58,236 bases of DNA from an uncultured Caryophanales bacterium (GTDB lineage Bacteria > Bacillota_I > Bacilli_A > RF39 > UBA660): positions 1 through 58,236 of the forward strand of contig CAMKQS010000001.1 in NCBI GenBank assembly GCA_946414975.1. The letters are read 5' to 3'. The translations under genes were made by a program, and so were the position numbers. Below are positions 1 through 8,264 of this stretch, piece by piece. Each line of letters begins with the position of its first letter. The stretch's first letter is position 1. The notes beneath the pieces were generated by a model, which was not told where the DNA came from, searched no databases, and worked only from the letters and a program-made list of their open reading frames with translations.

Positions 1-52
1 AAAAAAGAGGAGACAATAGTATCTAGTAAAGTCTAAATACTACTGACTCCTC
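1..52 (-). terminator. Strong intrinsic terminator
   Basis: On the minus strand, GAGGAG (52-47) pairs with CTCCTC (12-7), followed inward by one mismatch and about 13 more pairs around the loop ACTTTA, then six T residues at 6-1. The stem begins inside the 25-codon ORF at 23-100, whose stop codon lies in the 3' arm of the stem. Confidence 0.8.
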
Positions 53-100
53 AATTAATTCAATATTATTTATTTTATTTTTATTTTTGCTTTTTATCAT
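23..100 (-). CDS. 25-aa micro-gene or leader peptide
   Basis: This ORF starts with ATG at 100, preceded by a strong ribosome binding site (GGAGGT, 6-nt spacing), and ends with TAG at 25-23. The predicted peptide is 25 residues: basic, Asn/Lys-rich in the first half, then hydrophobic and ending VVFRLY. A sigma-A-like promoter lies upstream (146-173). The terminator hairpin at 1-52 begins within codons 17-18. Promoter, Shine-Dalgarno, ORF and terminator together make a complete transcription unit of about 140 nt. It may be a small protein or a leader peptide whose translation affects the hairpin. No family is recognised. An in-frame upstream ATG at 136 exists but has no ribosome binding site. 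Confidence 0.5.
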   Translation of the reverse strand: MIKSKNKNKINNIELIEESVVFRLY

Positions 101-145
101 CGATGTACCTCCATTTCTAGAGAATACCTCTTTCATTGGTTATAT

Positions 146-173
146 ATAATATCATTTTTTAAGAAAATATCAA
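146..173 (-). promoter_or_regulatory. Sigma-A-type promoter of the micro-gene
   Basis: -35 TTGATA (173-168) and -10 TATTAT (151-146) are separated by 16 nt. They lie just downstream of the 199-471 gene on the minus strand. Confidence 0.5.
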
Positions 174-190
174 TTCCCTGATTAGGGAAT
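173..190 (-). terminator. Weak hairpin after the 199-471 gene
   Basis: ATTCCC-tgatta-GGGAAT forms a 6-bp stem just after the stop codon of the upstream gene. The T-rich stretch after it is interrupted, so this is a weak terminator or a 3'-end stabiliser. Confidence 0.4.
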
Positions 191-198
191 AGTAGTAT

Positions 199-471
199 CT
201 AGTTAGTTTTTAAATAATCTTCTAATTCAGATAGTTTAATTTTGTTAGATAAGTTCTCGATGAATATCTCATTAGAATAATTAAAAGCAAGAAATGTTAT
301 ATCATTAATTATTATTCTATGTGGTTCAACATAGGTTAAGTTAGTTCTATCAATTTTTCTTATACTACCATTTATGATTTTTAATGTAGTATTTGAAAAC
401 TCACATATTAGTTCTAACTTCTTTTTTAATGATTCTTCAATTACAATTTCTTGCTTAATAATATTTACCAT
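199..471 (-). CDS. Small hypothetical protein
   Basis: A 90-residue protein starting MVNIIKQEIV. I chose ATG 471 over upstream ATGs (516, 480) because AAAGGA lies 8 nt before it, and the longer form would run into the terminator of the tRNA gene. There is no signal peptide or membrane segment, and the charge pattern suggests a small soluble alpha/beta protein. I do not recognise the family. The ribosome binding site sits in the 3' arm of a 6-bp hairpin (479-496), which may limit translation. The only clear promoter upstream is that of tRNA-Cys, with a terminator in between, so expression may depend on readthrough. Confidence 0.6.
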   Translation of the reverse strand: MVNIIKQEIVIEESLKKKLELICEFSNTTLKIINGSIRKIDRTNLTYVEPHRIIINDITFLAFNYSNEIFIENLSNKIKLSELEDYLKTN

Positions 472-478
472 AAATCCC

Positions 479-496
479 ATCCTTTCTTTAGGATGT
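479..496 (-). promoter_or_regulatory. Hairpin holding the Shine-Dalgarno sequence
   Basis: CATCCT-aaagaa-AGGATG on the minus strand is a perfect 6-bp stem. Its 3' arm contains the AGGA used to start the 199-471 gene. Confidence 0.5.
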
Positions 497-511
497 TTTT
501 TTGATAATGAA

Positions 512-543
512 TACAAAAAAACTAATCCATTTCTGAATTAGTT
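512..543 (-). terminator. Terminator downstream of tRNA-Cys
   Basis: On the minus strand AACTAAT (543-537) pairs with ATTAGTT (526-520) and is followed by a run of T. A second 7-bp hairpin (GCTCGAA/TTCGAGC, 552-568) lies between it and the tRNA. Confidence 0.75.
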
Positions 544-579
544 GTATTTAAGCTCGAAAAGTTCGAGCGTATTTCCTTA

Positions 580-653
580 TGGAGGGCCTAGTCGGATTTG
601 AACCAACGATCAGGGAGTTGCAGTCCCACGCCTTACCACTTGGCTATAGACCC
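580..653 (-). tRNA. tRNA-Cys (GCA)
   Basis: 74-nt cloverleaf: acceptor arm GGGTCTA pairs with TAGGCCC, the anticodon loop is CTGCAAC with anticodon GCA, and the T-arm has GGTTCGAATCC. The discriminator is T, as expected for tRNA-Cys. The 3' CCA is encoded. It has its own promoter (670-698) and terminator. Confidence 0.95.
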
Positions 654-669
654 ATCAAATTACTAATTA

Positions 670-698
670 ATTATAGCAAAAAAATTAATTAGTTTCAA
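670..698 (-). promoter_or_regulatory. Promoter of tRNA-Cys
   Basis: -35 TTGAAA (698-693), 17-nt spacer, -10 TATAAT (675-670). Confidence 0.7.
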
Positions 699-727
699 CA
701 TATTTTAATGAATTATATGATAAATAA

Positions 728-1924
728 CTATTTTTTATGTATACTACTATTTATAATTGATGCCTTGTTTATTATTTTAGAACCATACAACTGTTTTAAA
801 TCATCAACTACTTTATCTAGATTACTATCTTTTTGTTTATCATTTACATCTTCAAATAATGATATTTGATAATTACTATAATCTGTTAGTTTACTTAAAC
901 TAACTCCTACTAATCTAATTGATTCATCATTATATAATTCACAAGCTAATATTTTACATACATTATATATTTCATCAGTATTATCAGTTGCATTTAAAAG
1001 TTTTCTTTGATGAGATTTAGTTTTTAAAAATTTGTCTTTTAAACTTACTCCTACTACAGATGCATATTTTCTTTTTTTTCTTAATGTAATACAAACGTTC
1101 TCAACAAGCGATAAAATAACTTTGTTAATATCTTCTATATCATTTAGATTATATGGTAATGTAGTTGAATTGCTAATAGAAACATCTTTATTTTTTAGAG
1201 TAATTATTGAATCACTAATTCCTTTAGCGCTATCTATTAATTTTTTTGTTTGATTTTTAAAATATTTGTGTAAAAAATCTTCCTTAGCATTAGCTAAATC
1301 ACCTATTGTATTAATATTTAAATTTCTTAATTTTATTGCTGTCTTTTTACCCACACCAAATAATTTTTCTATTGGAAGTGGATACATCTTACTTTCTATT
1401 TCATTTTCAAATAAAGTATGTACTCTATCTGGCTTTATAAAATCAGATGCCATTTTTGCACATAATTTATTATTAGCAATTCCAATATTTACTGTAAAGC
1501 CTAATTTATCTTTTATTTCTTTTTTTAACTTATACGCAAATTTAATCTCATCTCCATACAAGTTTTTTACTTTTCCATAATCTGCAAAACATTCATCTAT
1601 GGATAATATTTCTATATCAGGAATATAACTTTCAATTAATTCAAATAATTTGTTAGACATATATTTATATAGTTTATAATATGGTGGATAAATATGTAAG
1701 TCATTGCATTTTCTTTTTGCTTCTCTTAATGTTTCAGCAGTTTTAACTCCTCTTGATTTTGCAACCATAGACTTAGCAAGTACTATTCCTCTTCTTGCAG
1801 ACTCATCGCCACCAATAACTGCTTCTTGATATCTAATATCTTCTTGATATCCGTTTTTTAACATATAAACAGCTGTCCATGATAAAAAAGCATTATTAAC
1901 ATCAATATGCATAATTATACTCAT
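728..1924 (-). CDS. dinB: Y-family DNA polymerase (Pol IV type)
   Basis: A translesion DNA polymerase that copies past damaged template bases. It opens with MSIIMHIDVNNAFLSW, carrying the first catalytic Asp. The finger region has GGDESARRGIVLAKS, and the palm signature LSIDECF holds the catalytic Asp-Glu pair. The thumb helix-hairpin-helix (FGVGKKTAIKLRNL) and a little-finger domain follow, giving 398 residues, normal for the family. The start at 1924 is chosen because GGGTGG lies just before it; the ORF is open further upstream. The C-terminus has a possible clamp-binding stretch (QISLFED). Its own promoter is at 1940-1968. The 'DVNNAFLSW' variant is the type common in Clostridia/Mollicutes relatives. 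UmuC-like naming is possible. Confidence 0.9.
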   Translation of the reverse strand: MSIIMHIDVNNAFLSWTAVYMLKNGYQEDIRYQEAVIGGDESARRGIVLAKSMVAKSRGVKTAETLREAKRKCNDLHIYPPYYKLYKYMSNKLFELIESYIPDIEILSIDECFADYGKVKNLYGDEIKFAYKLKKEIKDKLGFTVNIGIANNKLCAKMASDFIKPDRVHTLFENEIESKMYPLPIEKLFGVGKKTAIKLRNLNINTIGDLANAKEDFLHKYFKNQTKKLIDSAKGISDSIITLKNKDVSISNSTTLPYNLNDIEDINKVILSLVENVCITLRKKRKYASVVGVSLKDKFLKTKSHQRKLLNATDNTDEIYNVCKILACELYNDESIRLVGVSLSKLTDYSNYQISLFEDVNDKQKDSNLDKVVDDLKQLYGSKIINKASIINSSIHKK

Positions 1925-1939
1925 AATACCACCCATACA

Positions 1940-1968
1940 ATTATAATACATATGTTCATTATTTTCAA
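1940..1968 (-). promoter_or_regulatory. Promoter of dinB
   Basis: -35 TTGAAA (1968-1963), 17-nt spacer, -10 TATAAT (1945-1940). No obvious LexA box was seen. Confidence 0.65.
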
Positions 1969-1977
1969 GAAAAAAAA

Positions 1978-2886
1978 TTACACAACTTTTTGTGCAACTT
2001 TTTGAGCATCTGGTACTTTATTCATTTTAGATTTTAAATAATTAATTGCTGTATGCATTTTTTCAGTTCCATGAGCTATTCCAAAATCAGAATAATCTAA
2101 TACTTCGTCATTAAAAGCATTACTCATATATTTACTTAATAATTCTTCATCTATTCTATCTAGTGTAGATAATAATTTAGCATAACTTTTATTTACTTGA
2201 TTATCTATTTCACCAAATCTCTCAGGAGATTCTACGTGACTCATTTTTAATTCGGATAAATGATTTATTTGATCAAGTAATGCATCATCTATTCCAATTA
2301 ATAGCAATTCTTCTTTTAATCTACTTCCATTTTTACTAAAATAAGCATCTACAAAATCAATATTATTTTCATTTTTATGTTTTAACATAATAGTTATTTT
2401 ATTTAAACAGGTTAATTCTTCCTCATTATAATTACTTCTTGCACATCCTGAAATATTAGAAGCAATCATATACGTGCAGGCTCTATTAAGTGCGCTTAAT
2501 CTATTTTCTCCGCCAAATCCATAATCTTTTCCATCTGATGTTGCAGTCATTAACATTATTTGACTAAACAAATTATCAACATTAAAATTATTTTCATCAT
2601 CATGTTCTAAAGGTGTTGTACTAATATATCCAACATTATTAATAGCATCATAATCAACAAAACCTTTATCACTATATCTTGAAAGTGGTTCTAATTTTAA
2701 AGTTTCCAACTTCTTATAAAAATTAGATAAATCAAATCCTTGTATTAATTCAGATAACTTCATAGAAAAAGATACTATTTTGTCTTCTACAGTATTATCC
2801 TTCCCTATATTACTACTATCAAACATTTTGTTAACATTAAAACTACGAGTTAATTCTTCCTCAATTTTTTTAATATCTACGCTCAT
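1978..2886 (-). CDS. Hypothetical protein
   Basis: A 302-residue soluble protein with no signal peptide, membrane segment or recognised catalytic motif. It looks helical, with a conserved-looking central stretch around GFGGENRLSALNRA (roughly residues 123-136). It lies between clpC and dinB on the same strand. The ATG has a GAGG ribosome binding site 7 nt upstream, in the loop of a small hairpin. Its size and some local flavour recall the metallopeptidase-like gene at 29033-29887, but it has no HExxH, so I do not assign it to that family. Unknown function. Confidence 0.6.
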   Translation of the reverse strand: MSVDIKKIEEELTRSFNVNKMFDSSNIGKDNTVEDKIVSFSMKLSELIQGFDLSNFYKKLETLKLEPLSRYSDKGFVDYDAINNVGYISTTPLEHDDENNFNVDNLFSQIMLMTATSDGKDYGFGGENRLSALNRACTYMIASNISGCARSNYNEEELTCLNKITIMLKHKNENNIDFVDAYFSKNGSRLKEELLLIGIDDALLDQINHLSELKMSHVESPERFGEIDNQVNKSYAKLLSTLDRIDEELLSKYMSNAFNDEVLDYSDFGIAHGTEKMHTAINYLKSKMNKVPDAQKVAQKVV

Positions 2887-2887
2887 A

Positions 2888-2902
2888 ACAGTACCTCACT
2901 GT
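2888..2902 (-). promoter_or_regulatory. Hairpin presenting a Shine-Dalgarno in its loop
   Basis: ACAGT-gaggt-ACTGT: a 5-bp stem with GAGG exposed in the loop, ending 1 nt before the start codon at 2886. Confidence 0.4.
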
Positions 2903-2964
2903 AATAATAATATCACAAATTTTTAAAAAATAAAATATTTTTTTTATTTATCGTAAAAATATTA

Positions 2965-5262
2965 TTAAACTTTAACTGTTTTTTTACTATAAATATTATT
3001 TATACATACATTTTTTTTATCTTTAATAACATTATTTATAATTATTTCTTCTATTTCTTGTTTAATAATCTTACTTATTCTTCTAGCACCATATTCTTTA
3101 TAATTTGACATTTCAATAATTTCATCTATTGCACTTTTATATACCTTTATTTTGATATCTTTATATTTATTTCTTAGTTTATTTATATTATATTTTAATA
3201 TTTTGTTTATACTTTTTTTTGTTATGTCATCAAACATAATTAGTTTATCAATTCTATTAACAAATGAAATTCCAAATAAATCTTTTATTTTTTTATCACT
3301 TATTTCGGTTTTAAATCCTATTTCTTTTTGTTCAAATCCAACATTAGTAGTCATAATAATTATTGTATTTCTAAAGTTAATAATATCTCCTTTTGCATCT
3401 GTTAATACTCCATCATCTAATATTTGAAAAAACAAATTTTTAATATTGTCGTGTGCTTTATCAAATTCATCTAAAATAATTACTGAAAAAGGATTATATT
3501 TTATCTTATCAAATATATAATTAGAATCATTATAGCCAACATATCCTGCTGGAGAGCCAATTAATTTACTTACTGCATGTGATTCACTATATTCACTCAT
3601 ATCAAGTTTTATTACATTTTTAGAAACTAAATGGGCAAATTTTTTTGCAAGCAACGTCTTTCCTACTCCAGAATTTCCCGCAAAAAGATATGAAAAACAT
3701 TTATCTTCTTTATAACCTAGTTTTATTTGTTTATATGAATTTATAACTTCATCTATTGCATTATCTTGACCAAAAATTATACTATTTAATTTCTTTTTAA
3801 TATTATCAATATCTTTTATATTATCTTTATTAATTGCATAAATAGGTATATTAGTTTTTGTACTTACTATTTTATAAATATCTTCTTTCTTTATTTGTGT
3901 TAAATATATATCATCGTATAAATTTAGTTCAAGTCTATTTATACTATCCATCAATTTATTTTCTTTCTCTTTATAATTATTTGCCATTTCAAAATCATTA
4001 TTTAATACTGAATGTTTTTTTAAATTAATTATTTCTTTTAATTCTTGATTTAGTTTATTATATTTTTTCATAATTTTATTTTCTTTTAAGCTAACATGAG
4101 CACATACTTCATCTAATATATCAATTGCTTTATCAGGCTGTTTTCTATCATATATATACTTATTTGATAATTCAATAATAAGATCTATTAAATCATCTTT
4201 TATTAATACGTGGTGATAATTTTCATAAATTTTTTTTATTTTTAATAGTATCTCTTTTAATTTATCATATTTAGGTTCTCCTATATATATTTTTTGAAAC
4301 CTTCTCTCAAGAGCTCGATCATTTTCAATAAATTTTTTATATTCTTCGGTTGTAGTAGCACCTATTAATCGCATTTTATTACGAGCAAGCGCTGGTTTAA
4401 ATATATTTGATGCATCTATAGCACCTTCTGCTCCTCCTGCACCTACTATTGTATGTATTTCATCTATAAAAAGAATTATATTGTCATTATTTTCAAGTTC
4501 ATCAAGCATTTTATGAATTCTCTCTTCAAATTCTCCACGATATTTTGTACCTGCTACAGTTGATGCCATATCAACACTAATTATTCTTTTATTTTTTAAA
4601 TTTCTAGGCACTTCACCAATTGATATTAATCTACTTAATTCTTCTACTATAGCCGTCTTTCCAACACCTGCATCACCTATTAATATAGGATTATTCTTTT
4701 TTCTCCTTGATAATATTTCTAAAATTCTTTTTATTTCATCATCCCTTCCAACTACAGGATCTATTTCATTTTCAATCGCCTGCTTAGTTAAATCAACTCC
4801 AATTTCATCTATTATTAATTTTTCACCTTTTTTAGTATTAATAATTTTTGGAGTAAAATGATGATATAATTCATCTAAATCTAAATTCATACCTAACATT
4901 ATCCTAATTGCAACACCTTCTCCTTCTTCTAGAATTGCCGAAAAAAGATGATTAACAGTCACACAACCATTATTATTCTCTCTACTATCTATCATTGATG
5001 TTTCTATTATTCTTTTTAAAAGTGGTGTATATAAAAAGTAGTCATTTTTCTTACTACCTACCCCTATTATTTTTATAATTTGACTTTTTAATTTATCATA
5101 AGTTAAGTTATAATCTCTTAATTTATCTTTTATTTCTTTATTATATTTTAATATTGCAAGTAGTAAATGTTCACTTCCAACATAAGGATGTTTTAAATTC
5201 TGCATCTCATTTTTTGCTTCAATTAGTACTTTTCTAGCCTCTTCTGTAAAGTTATTAAACAT
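2965..5262 (-). CDS. clpC: ClpC-type AAA+ unfoldase
   Basis: The ATP-dependent unfoldase of the ClpCP protease. An N-terminal Clp_N repeat region (HPYVGSEHLLLAIL) precedes the first AAA+ module with Walker A GDAGVGKT (about residue 198), IDEIHTIVGAG and pore loop KYRGEFEER. A middle domain with a UVR-like stretch follows, then the second AAA+ module (GNSGVGKT, LDEFDKAH, pore loop GYVGYND). An EIGF tripeptide-type loop sits where ClpC binds ClpP, so pairing with the ClpP at 42990-43559 is expected. At 765 residues it is slightly short. CtsR, McsA and McsB are not adjacent, unlike in Bacillus. It is preceded by GGGAGAGG and probably shares a transcript with the small gene at 5324. Confidence 0.92.
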   Translation of the reverse strand: MFNNFTEEARKVLIEAKNEMQNLKHPYVGSEHLLLAILKYNKEIKDKLRDYNLTYDKLKSQIIKIIGVGSKKNDYFLYTPLLKRIIETSMIDSRENNNGCVTVNHLFSAILEEGEGVAIRIMLGMNLDLDELYHHFTPKIINTKKGEKLIIDEIGVDLTKQAIENEIDPVVGRDDEIKRILEILSRRKKNNPILIGDAGVGKTAIVEELSRLISIGEVPRNLKNKRIISVDMASTVAGTKYRGEFEERIHKMLDELENNDNIILFIDEIHTIVGAGGAEGAIDASNIFKPALARNKMRLIGATTTEEYKKFIENDRALERRFQKIYIGEPKYDKLKEILLKIKKIYENYHHVLIKDDLIDLIIELSNKYIYDRKQPDKAIDILDEVCAHVSLKENKIMKKYNKLNQELKEIINLKKHSVLNNDFEMANNYKEKENKLMDSINRLELNLYDDIYLTQIKKEDIYKIVSTKTNIPIYAINKDNIKDIDNIKKKLNSIIFGQDNAIDEVINSYKQIKLGYKEDKCFSYLFAGNSGVGKTLLAKKFAHLVSKNVIKLDMSEYSESHAVSKLIGSPAGYVGYNDSNYIFDKIKYNPFSVIILDEFDKAHDNIKNLFFQILDDGVLTDAKGDIINFRNTIIIMTTNVGFEQKEIGFKTEISDKKIKDLFGISFVNRIDKLIMFDDITKKSINKILKYNINKLRNKYKDIKIKVYKSAIDEIIEMSNYKEYGARRISKIIKQEIEEIIINNVIKDKKNVCINNIYSKKTVKV

Positions 5263-5323
5263 ATTATCCTCTCCCTTTAATATTCTATGTATATATTGAA
5301 TTAATAATTTATCTTTTATTCTT

Positions 5324-5494
5324 TTAGGTATAAATAATCATAGCTGAGAAACAAAATATTTGTTCATCTCTATATATTGCAGTTGCAACTTGATATTTTA
5401 TATCTATTATTTCTCCTTCAAAATCACTTAAAAAATTATTAACACTAGCTTCTAAATCTAACTCGTGTGCTTCATCAATAACTTTTACTTTCAT
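5324..5494 (-). CDS. Cse60-like small protein
   Basis: A 56-residue acidic protein beginning MKVKVIDEAHELDLE and containing IIDIKYQVATAIY. This matches my memory of the sporulation Cse60 family (single-stranded, short, 'DIKYQ' core). The ATG at 5494 abuts the T-run of the hairpin at 5496-5534, and the GGTGAT used as ribosome binding site is inside the 3' arm of that hairpin. Translation may therefore require readthrough and melting. It lies 61 nt upstream of clpC. The family link is by eye only. If correct, it adds to the spore-linked genes in the window. Confidence 0.65.
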   Translation of the reverse strand: MKVKVIDEAHELDLEASVNNFLSDFEGEIIDIKYQVATAIYRDEQIFCFSAMIIYT

Positions 5495-5495
5495 A

Positions 5496-5534
5496 AAAAA
5501 ATCACCACTATTATTATAATAGTCGTGATTTTTT
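5496..5534. terminator. Long symmetric hairpin, terminator-like
   Basis: AAAAAATCAC pairs with GTGATTTTTT, followed by one mismatch and ACTATTA/TAATAGT around a 3-nt loop. It is symmetric and can act on both strands. On the minus strand it ends the M23 peptidase transcript, and its T-run touches the next start codon. Confidence 0.75.
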
Positions 5535-5549
5535 ATTTTTGTCGATTTA

Positions 5550-6791
5550 TTATCTACCTGAGAAATATGATCCCATAGCAGGGAAATTGATTAATCTTCT
5601 AGGATCAAATTTACGTGCAGCATAATTTGAATAATAGAAATAATCACTCATAAATATACCTGTTCCCATTTGTAAATGTAAGTGTGCTCCTGTTGAACAT
5701 CCATCCCAAGTCTCAATACTTGGTACTCCTCCTGAGTAACCAATAACTGTATTTTGATCAACTACTTGACCTACACTTACATTAACACTTGCTAGATGGA
5801 AATAACCTGATGTATATGTTCCACTACTTGTATAATGTCCAATATAAACCATATTACCGCCACAAGAACTTTTATATGATATTTTCATAACGGTTCCTGC
5901 TGTAATGGCATAAACTGGTGTACCGTGTGGAACTCCTATATCCATACCATCATGGAATGATCCATAATATTCCGTATAACCAAAATTCGCATTTATTCTA
6001 CCTGATGCAACAGGACGATAAAATCCTGCTGCAGATGGAGCAACACCACCACCACCAGAAGGTGTACTTTGTTGTCTAGCTCTTATTTGTGCTTGATTAT
6101 AATTATTAACACAAACAGCTACATCTTCAGTTTCAGAACACTTATACTTTGTTGTATATGTATTAATACTCTGCTTAATTTCTTTAATTTCATCTTTAAT
6201 ATTTACACTAACCTCAACAATACCAGATAAATTTTCATCGAGTTTAGACAATTCAATCGATAAATCATTTTCTAATTTAGTCAAAGTTGTTTGTTTCTTT
6301 GCAAGTTCATCTAATTTTTTCCTGTTTTCATCCATTAATCTGTTATATTCATTTATTGTCTTTTCTCTATGTTCAGAAAGTTGTTCAGAAACAGCAAGTC
6401 TATATATAAAATCTGTAAAATTAGAAGCATTAAAAACATACTCTAAATAAAGTGAATTAGAACTTGATAATTGATAGTAATGCACAATATTTTTAATTTC
6501 TTCACGCATCTTATTTATCTCTTCGCCTAATTTTTCAATTTCCTTATTTAAATTCTCTACTTCTTTACTTACCTGCTCTTTTTCTGCAGTTATTTCTGAT
6601 ATTTTTTGTTTAGTTGCAGCAATATCACTTTCAGTTTGTTGTTTTTCTGATTGATTTTTATTATATTTTTCTTCTGCAGCACTTAATTCAGCTCTCAAAT
6701 CTTTAATACTTTTTGCACCTATCTTTGGTGCTTTAACAACAAAGACAACAAATATAAATAGAAATACTAAAATCTTATTTAAATGCTTCAT
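5550..6791 (-). CDS. Secreted M23 peptidase with coiled coil
   Basis: A 413-residue murein hydrolase or activator (EnvC/NlpD-like layout). A signal peptide (residues 1-25, hydrophobic FLFIFVVFVV) is followed by a long coiled coil (about 28-225), a Gly/Ser linker and a C-terminal LytM/M23 domain. Zinc ligands are visible: FHDGMD (His, Asp) and HLHLQ (last His). The partner His is in GYFHLASV. All metal positions appear present, so it is probably an active Gly-Gly or peptide cross-link endopeptidase rather than a degenerate activator. GGAG precedes the ATG and overlaps the stop of the upstream metallopeptidase gene, so the two are cotranscribed. Confidence 0.88.
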   Translation of the reverse strand: MKHLNKILVFLFIFVVFVVKAPKIGAKSIKDLRAELSAAEEKYNKNQSEKQQTESDIAATKQKISEITAEKEQVSKEVENLNKEIEKLGEEINKMREEIKNIVHYYQLSSSNSLYLEYVFNASNFTDFIYRLAVSEQLSEHREKTINEYNRLMDENRKKLDELAKKQTTLTKLENDLSIELSKLDENLSGIVEVSVNIKDEIKEIKQSINTYTTKYKCSETEDVAVCVNNYNQAQIRARQQSTPSGGGGVAPSAAGFYRPVASGRINANFGYTEYYGSFHDGMDIGVPHGTPVYAITAGTVMKISYKSSCGGNMVYIGHYTSSGTYTSGYFHLASVNVSVGQVVDQNTVIGYSGGVPSIETWDGCSTGAHLHLQMGTGIFMSDYFYYSNYAARKFDPRRLINFPAMGSYFSGR

Positions 6792-6794
6792 AAA

Positions 6795-7436
6795 CTACTC
6801 CTTTAATTCTTTTTTTATACTTTTATAATTACTACAATATTTACTAACTAAATTCCAAAAATTCTTTGAATGATCAAAAAATATTACATGGCTTAATTCA
6901 TGTACAATTACATAATCAAGTGCAGAAGATGAATATTTCATAAGTTCACTATTTAATGTAACAGTATGACTTACTCTATTATATACTCCCCATCTAGTTT
7001 TCATTTTTCTAATTCTTAATTTAGGTATTACTTTAACTTCTTCAAATTCTTCAAATATGTCTACATAATGCTTACTAAATGTATCCTTAATAGTTTTAGT
7101 ATACCATTTATTTAGCATTTTTTCATCTTTAGCATATATTATTCTGTTATCATAATCTATATCTACATTACTAATTGTTGATATGAATATTATATCATAA
7201 GAACTTCCTAAATAAAAGAATAACTCTTTTTTTTCATTTTTTTTACACATTTGATTAATCATTTTTTTTAAATAATCATAATTACTATCAAGTAGCCTTT
7301 TAATATATGATTTAGTAGCTAAATAGTTAGTTGTTACATATATATTCATATCTTCCTTAACTCTTATATATGTATTTTTATTTCTTTTTTTTACTATTAT
7401 TACTTCATATATTTTGTCATCAATTTTATACTCCAT
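6795..7436 (-). CDS. YgjP-like metallopeptidase (DUF45)
   Basis: A 213-residue protein with the DUF45/YgjP pattern: a central MKTRWGVYN block, then VIVHELSHVIFFDHSKNFW, in which HELSH plus the later His form a zinc site. YgjP-type proteins resemble SprT/WSS1 peptidases; their substrate is poorly known. It is the first gene of a two-gene unit with the M23 peptidase (3-nt gap). The promoter lies in the divergent region at 7452-7480, and GGGTGG precedes the ATG. Confidence 0.85.
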   Translation of the reverse strand: MEYKIDDKIYEVIIVKKRNKNTYIRVKEDMNIYVTTNYLATKSYIKRLLDSNYDYLKKMINQMCKKNEKKELFFYLGSSYDIIFISTISNVDIDYDNRIIYAKDEKMLNKWYTKTIKDTFSKHYVDIFEEFEEVKVIPKLRIRKMKTRWGVYNRVSHTVTLNSELMKYSSSALDYVIVHELSHVIFFDHSKNFWNLVSKYCSNYKSIKKELKE

Positions 7437-7451
7437 AATTCCACCCTATAC

Positions 7452-7480
7452 ATTATAACAAATTTTTTTCATTTTACAAA
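7452..7480 (-). promoter_or_regulatory. Promoter for the YgjP-M23 unit
   Basis: -35 TTTGTA (7480-7475), 17-nt spacer, -10 TATAAT (7457-7452). It overlaps the divergent promoter at 7466-7495, so the two may interfere. Confidence 0.5.
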
Positions 7481-7495
7481 CTTTAATGATATAAT
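7466..7495 (+). promoter_or_regulatory. Promoter for the amidotransferase-radical SAM unit
   Basis: -35 TTTTCA (7466-7471), 18-nt spacer, -10 TATAAT (7490-7495). AGAGGTG follows before the ATG at 7512. Confidence 0.5.
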
Positions 7496-7511
7496 ATTTT
7501 AGAGGTGAAAT

Positions 7512-8264
7512 ATGAAAGCAGTAATAGGAATTATTCCCGGAGTAAAAAGAGACGATAATAATCCATACGAATTTAAATATATATTTTTAAATAGTTATTC
7601 AAAAATGATAGTTAAATGTGGCGCTATACCATATGGATTATTATTAAATGACGAAGAAGTTTTAGAAGAACAGTTAAACTCATGTGATGGATTTTTGTTT
7701 CCTGGAGGAAAAAAATTAGAAAAAGCTCACTTTGATATAATTATGCATGCAATAAAATATAACAAGCCTATTTTAGGTATATGCTTAGGTATGCAGGTTT
7801 TAAACTTTTTTGGTATATTAAAAGACATTTTAATTAAAAGAAAAATGATTGTTAATAAAACTAACTTATGGAATTTATTTAATGAAGTACAAAATGAAGA
7901 ATACTTTAAACTAAAAGATATTCCTACTCCTAATATTCATGGGTATGAAATTATGAAAGATATAAAAGAATGTAATTATAATACTTTAAAAGAATCTATT
8001 CACGATATTAATATTGATAATAATAGTATTTTATTTGATATATATAAAACTAATAAAAGAAGTGTATTATCATTACATTTAAAACAAGTAACAAATGTAG
8101 GAAGTGATTTTAAAGTAAGTGCAAGAGCAAAAGACAACATAATAGAATCTTTAGAATATAAAGATAAATCTCATTTTATTTTAGGAGTACAATATCACCC
8201 AGAACTAGATGACGATAAAATATTTAAATACTTTATCAAAGAGGTTTTAAAAAGAAATGTTTAA
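7512..8264 (+). CDS. Class I glutamine amidotransferase-like hydrolase (C26)
   Basis: A 250-residue protein of the gamma-glutamyl hydrolase/PuuD group. The oxyanion-turn FLFPGG, the nucleophile elbow GICLGMQ (Cys) and the C-terminal QYHPE (His-Glu) give a complete catalytic triad. Such enzymes cut gamma-glutamyl amide bonds; the substrate here is unknown. Strong ribosome binding site AGAGGTG. Its last codons overlap the next gene by 8 nt, so the two are translationally linked. It is one of the few plus-strand genes. Confidence 0.85.
   Translation: MKAVIGIIPGVKRDDNNPYEFKYIFLNSYSKMIVKCGAIPYGLLLNDEEVLEEQLNSCDGFLFPGGKKLEKAHFDIIMHAIKYNKPILGICLGMQVLNFFGILKDILIKRKMIVNKTNLWNLFNEVQNEEYFKLKDIPTPNIHGYEIMKDIKECNYNTLKESIHDINIDNNSILFDIYKTNKRSVLSLHLKQVTNVGSDFKVSARAKDNIIESLEYKDKSHFILGVQYHPELDDDKIFKYFIKEVLKRNV

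Noticed and set aside
1978..2886. Metallopeptidase relative of the 29033 gene
   Set aside because: Similar size only; there is no HExxH and no convincing aligned block.
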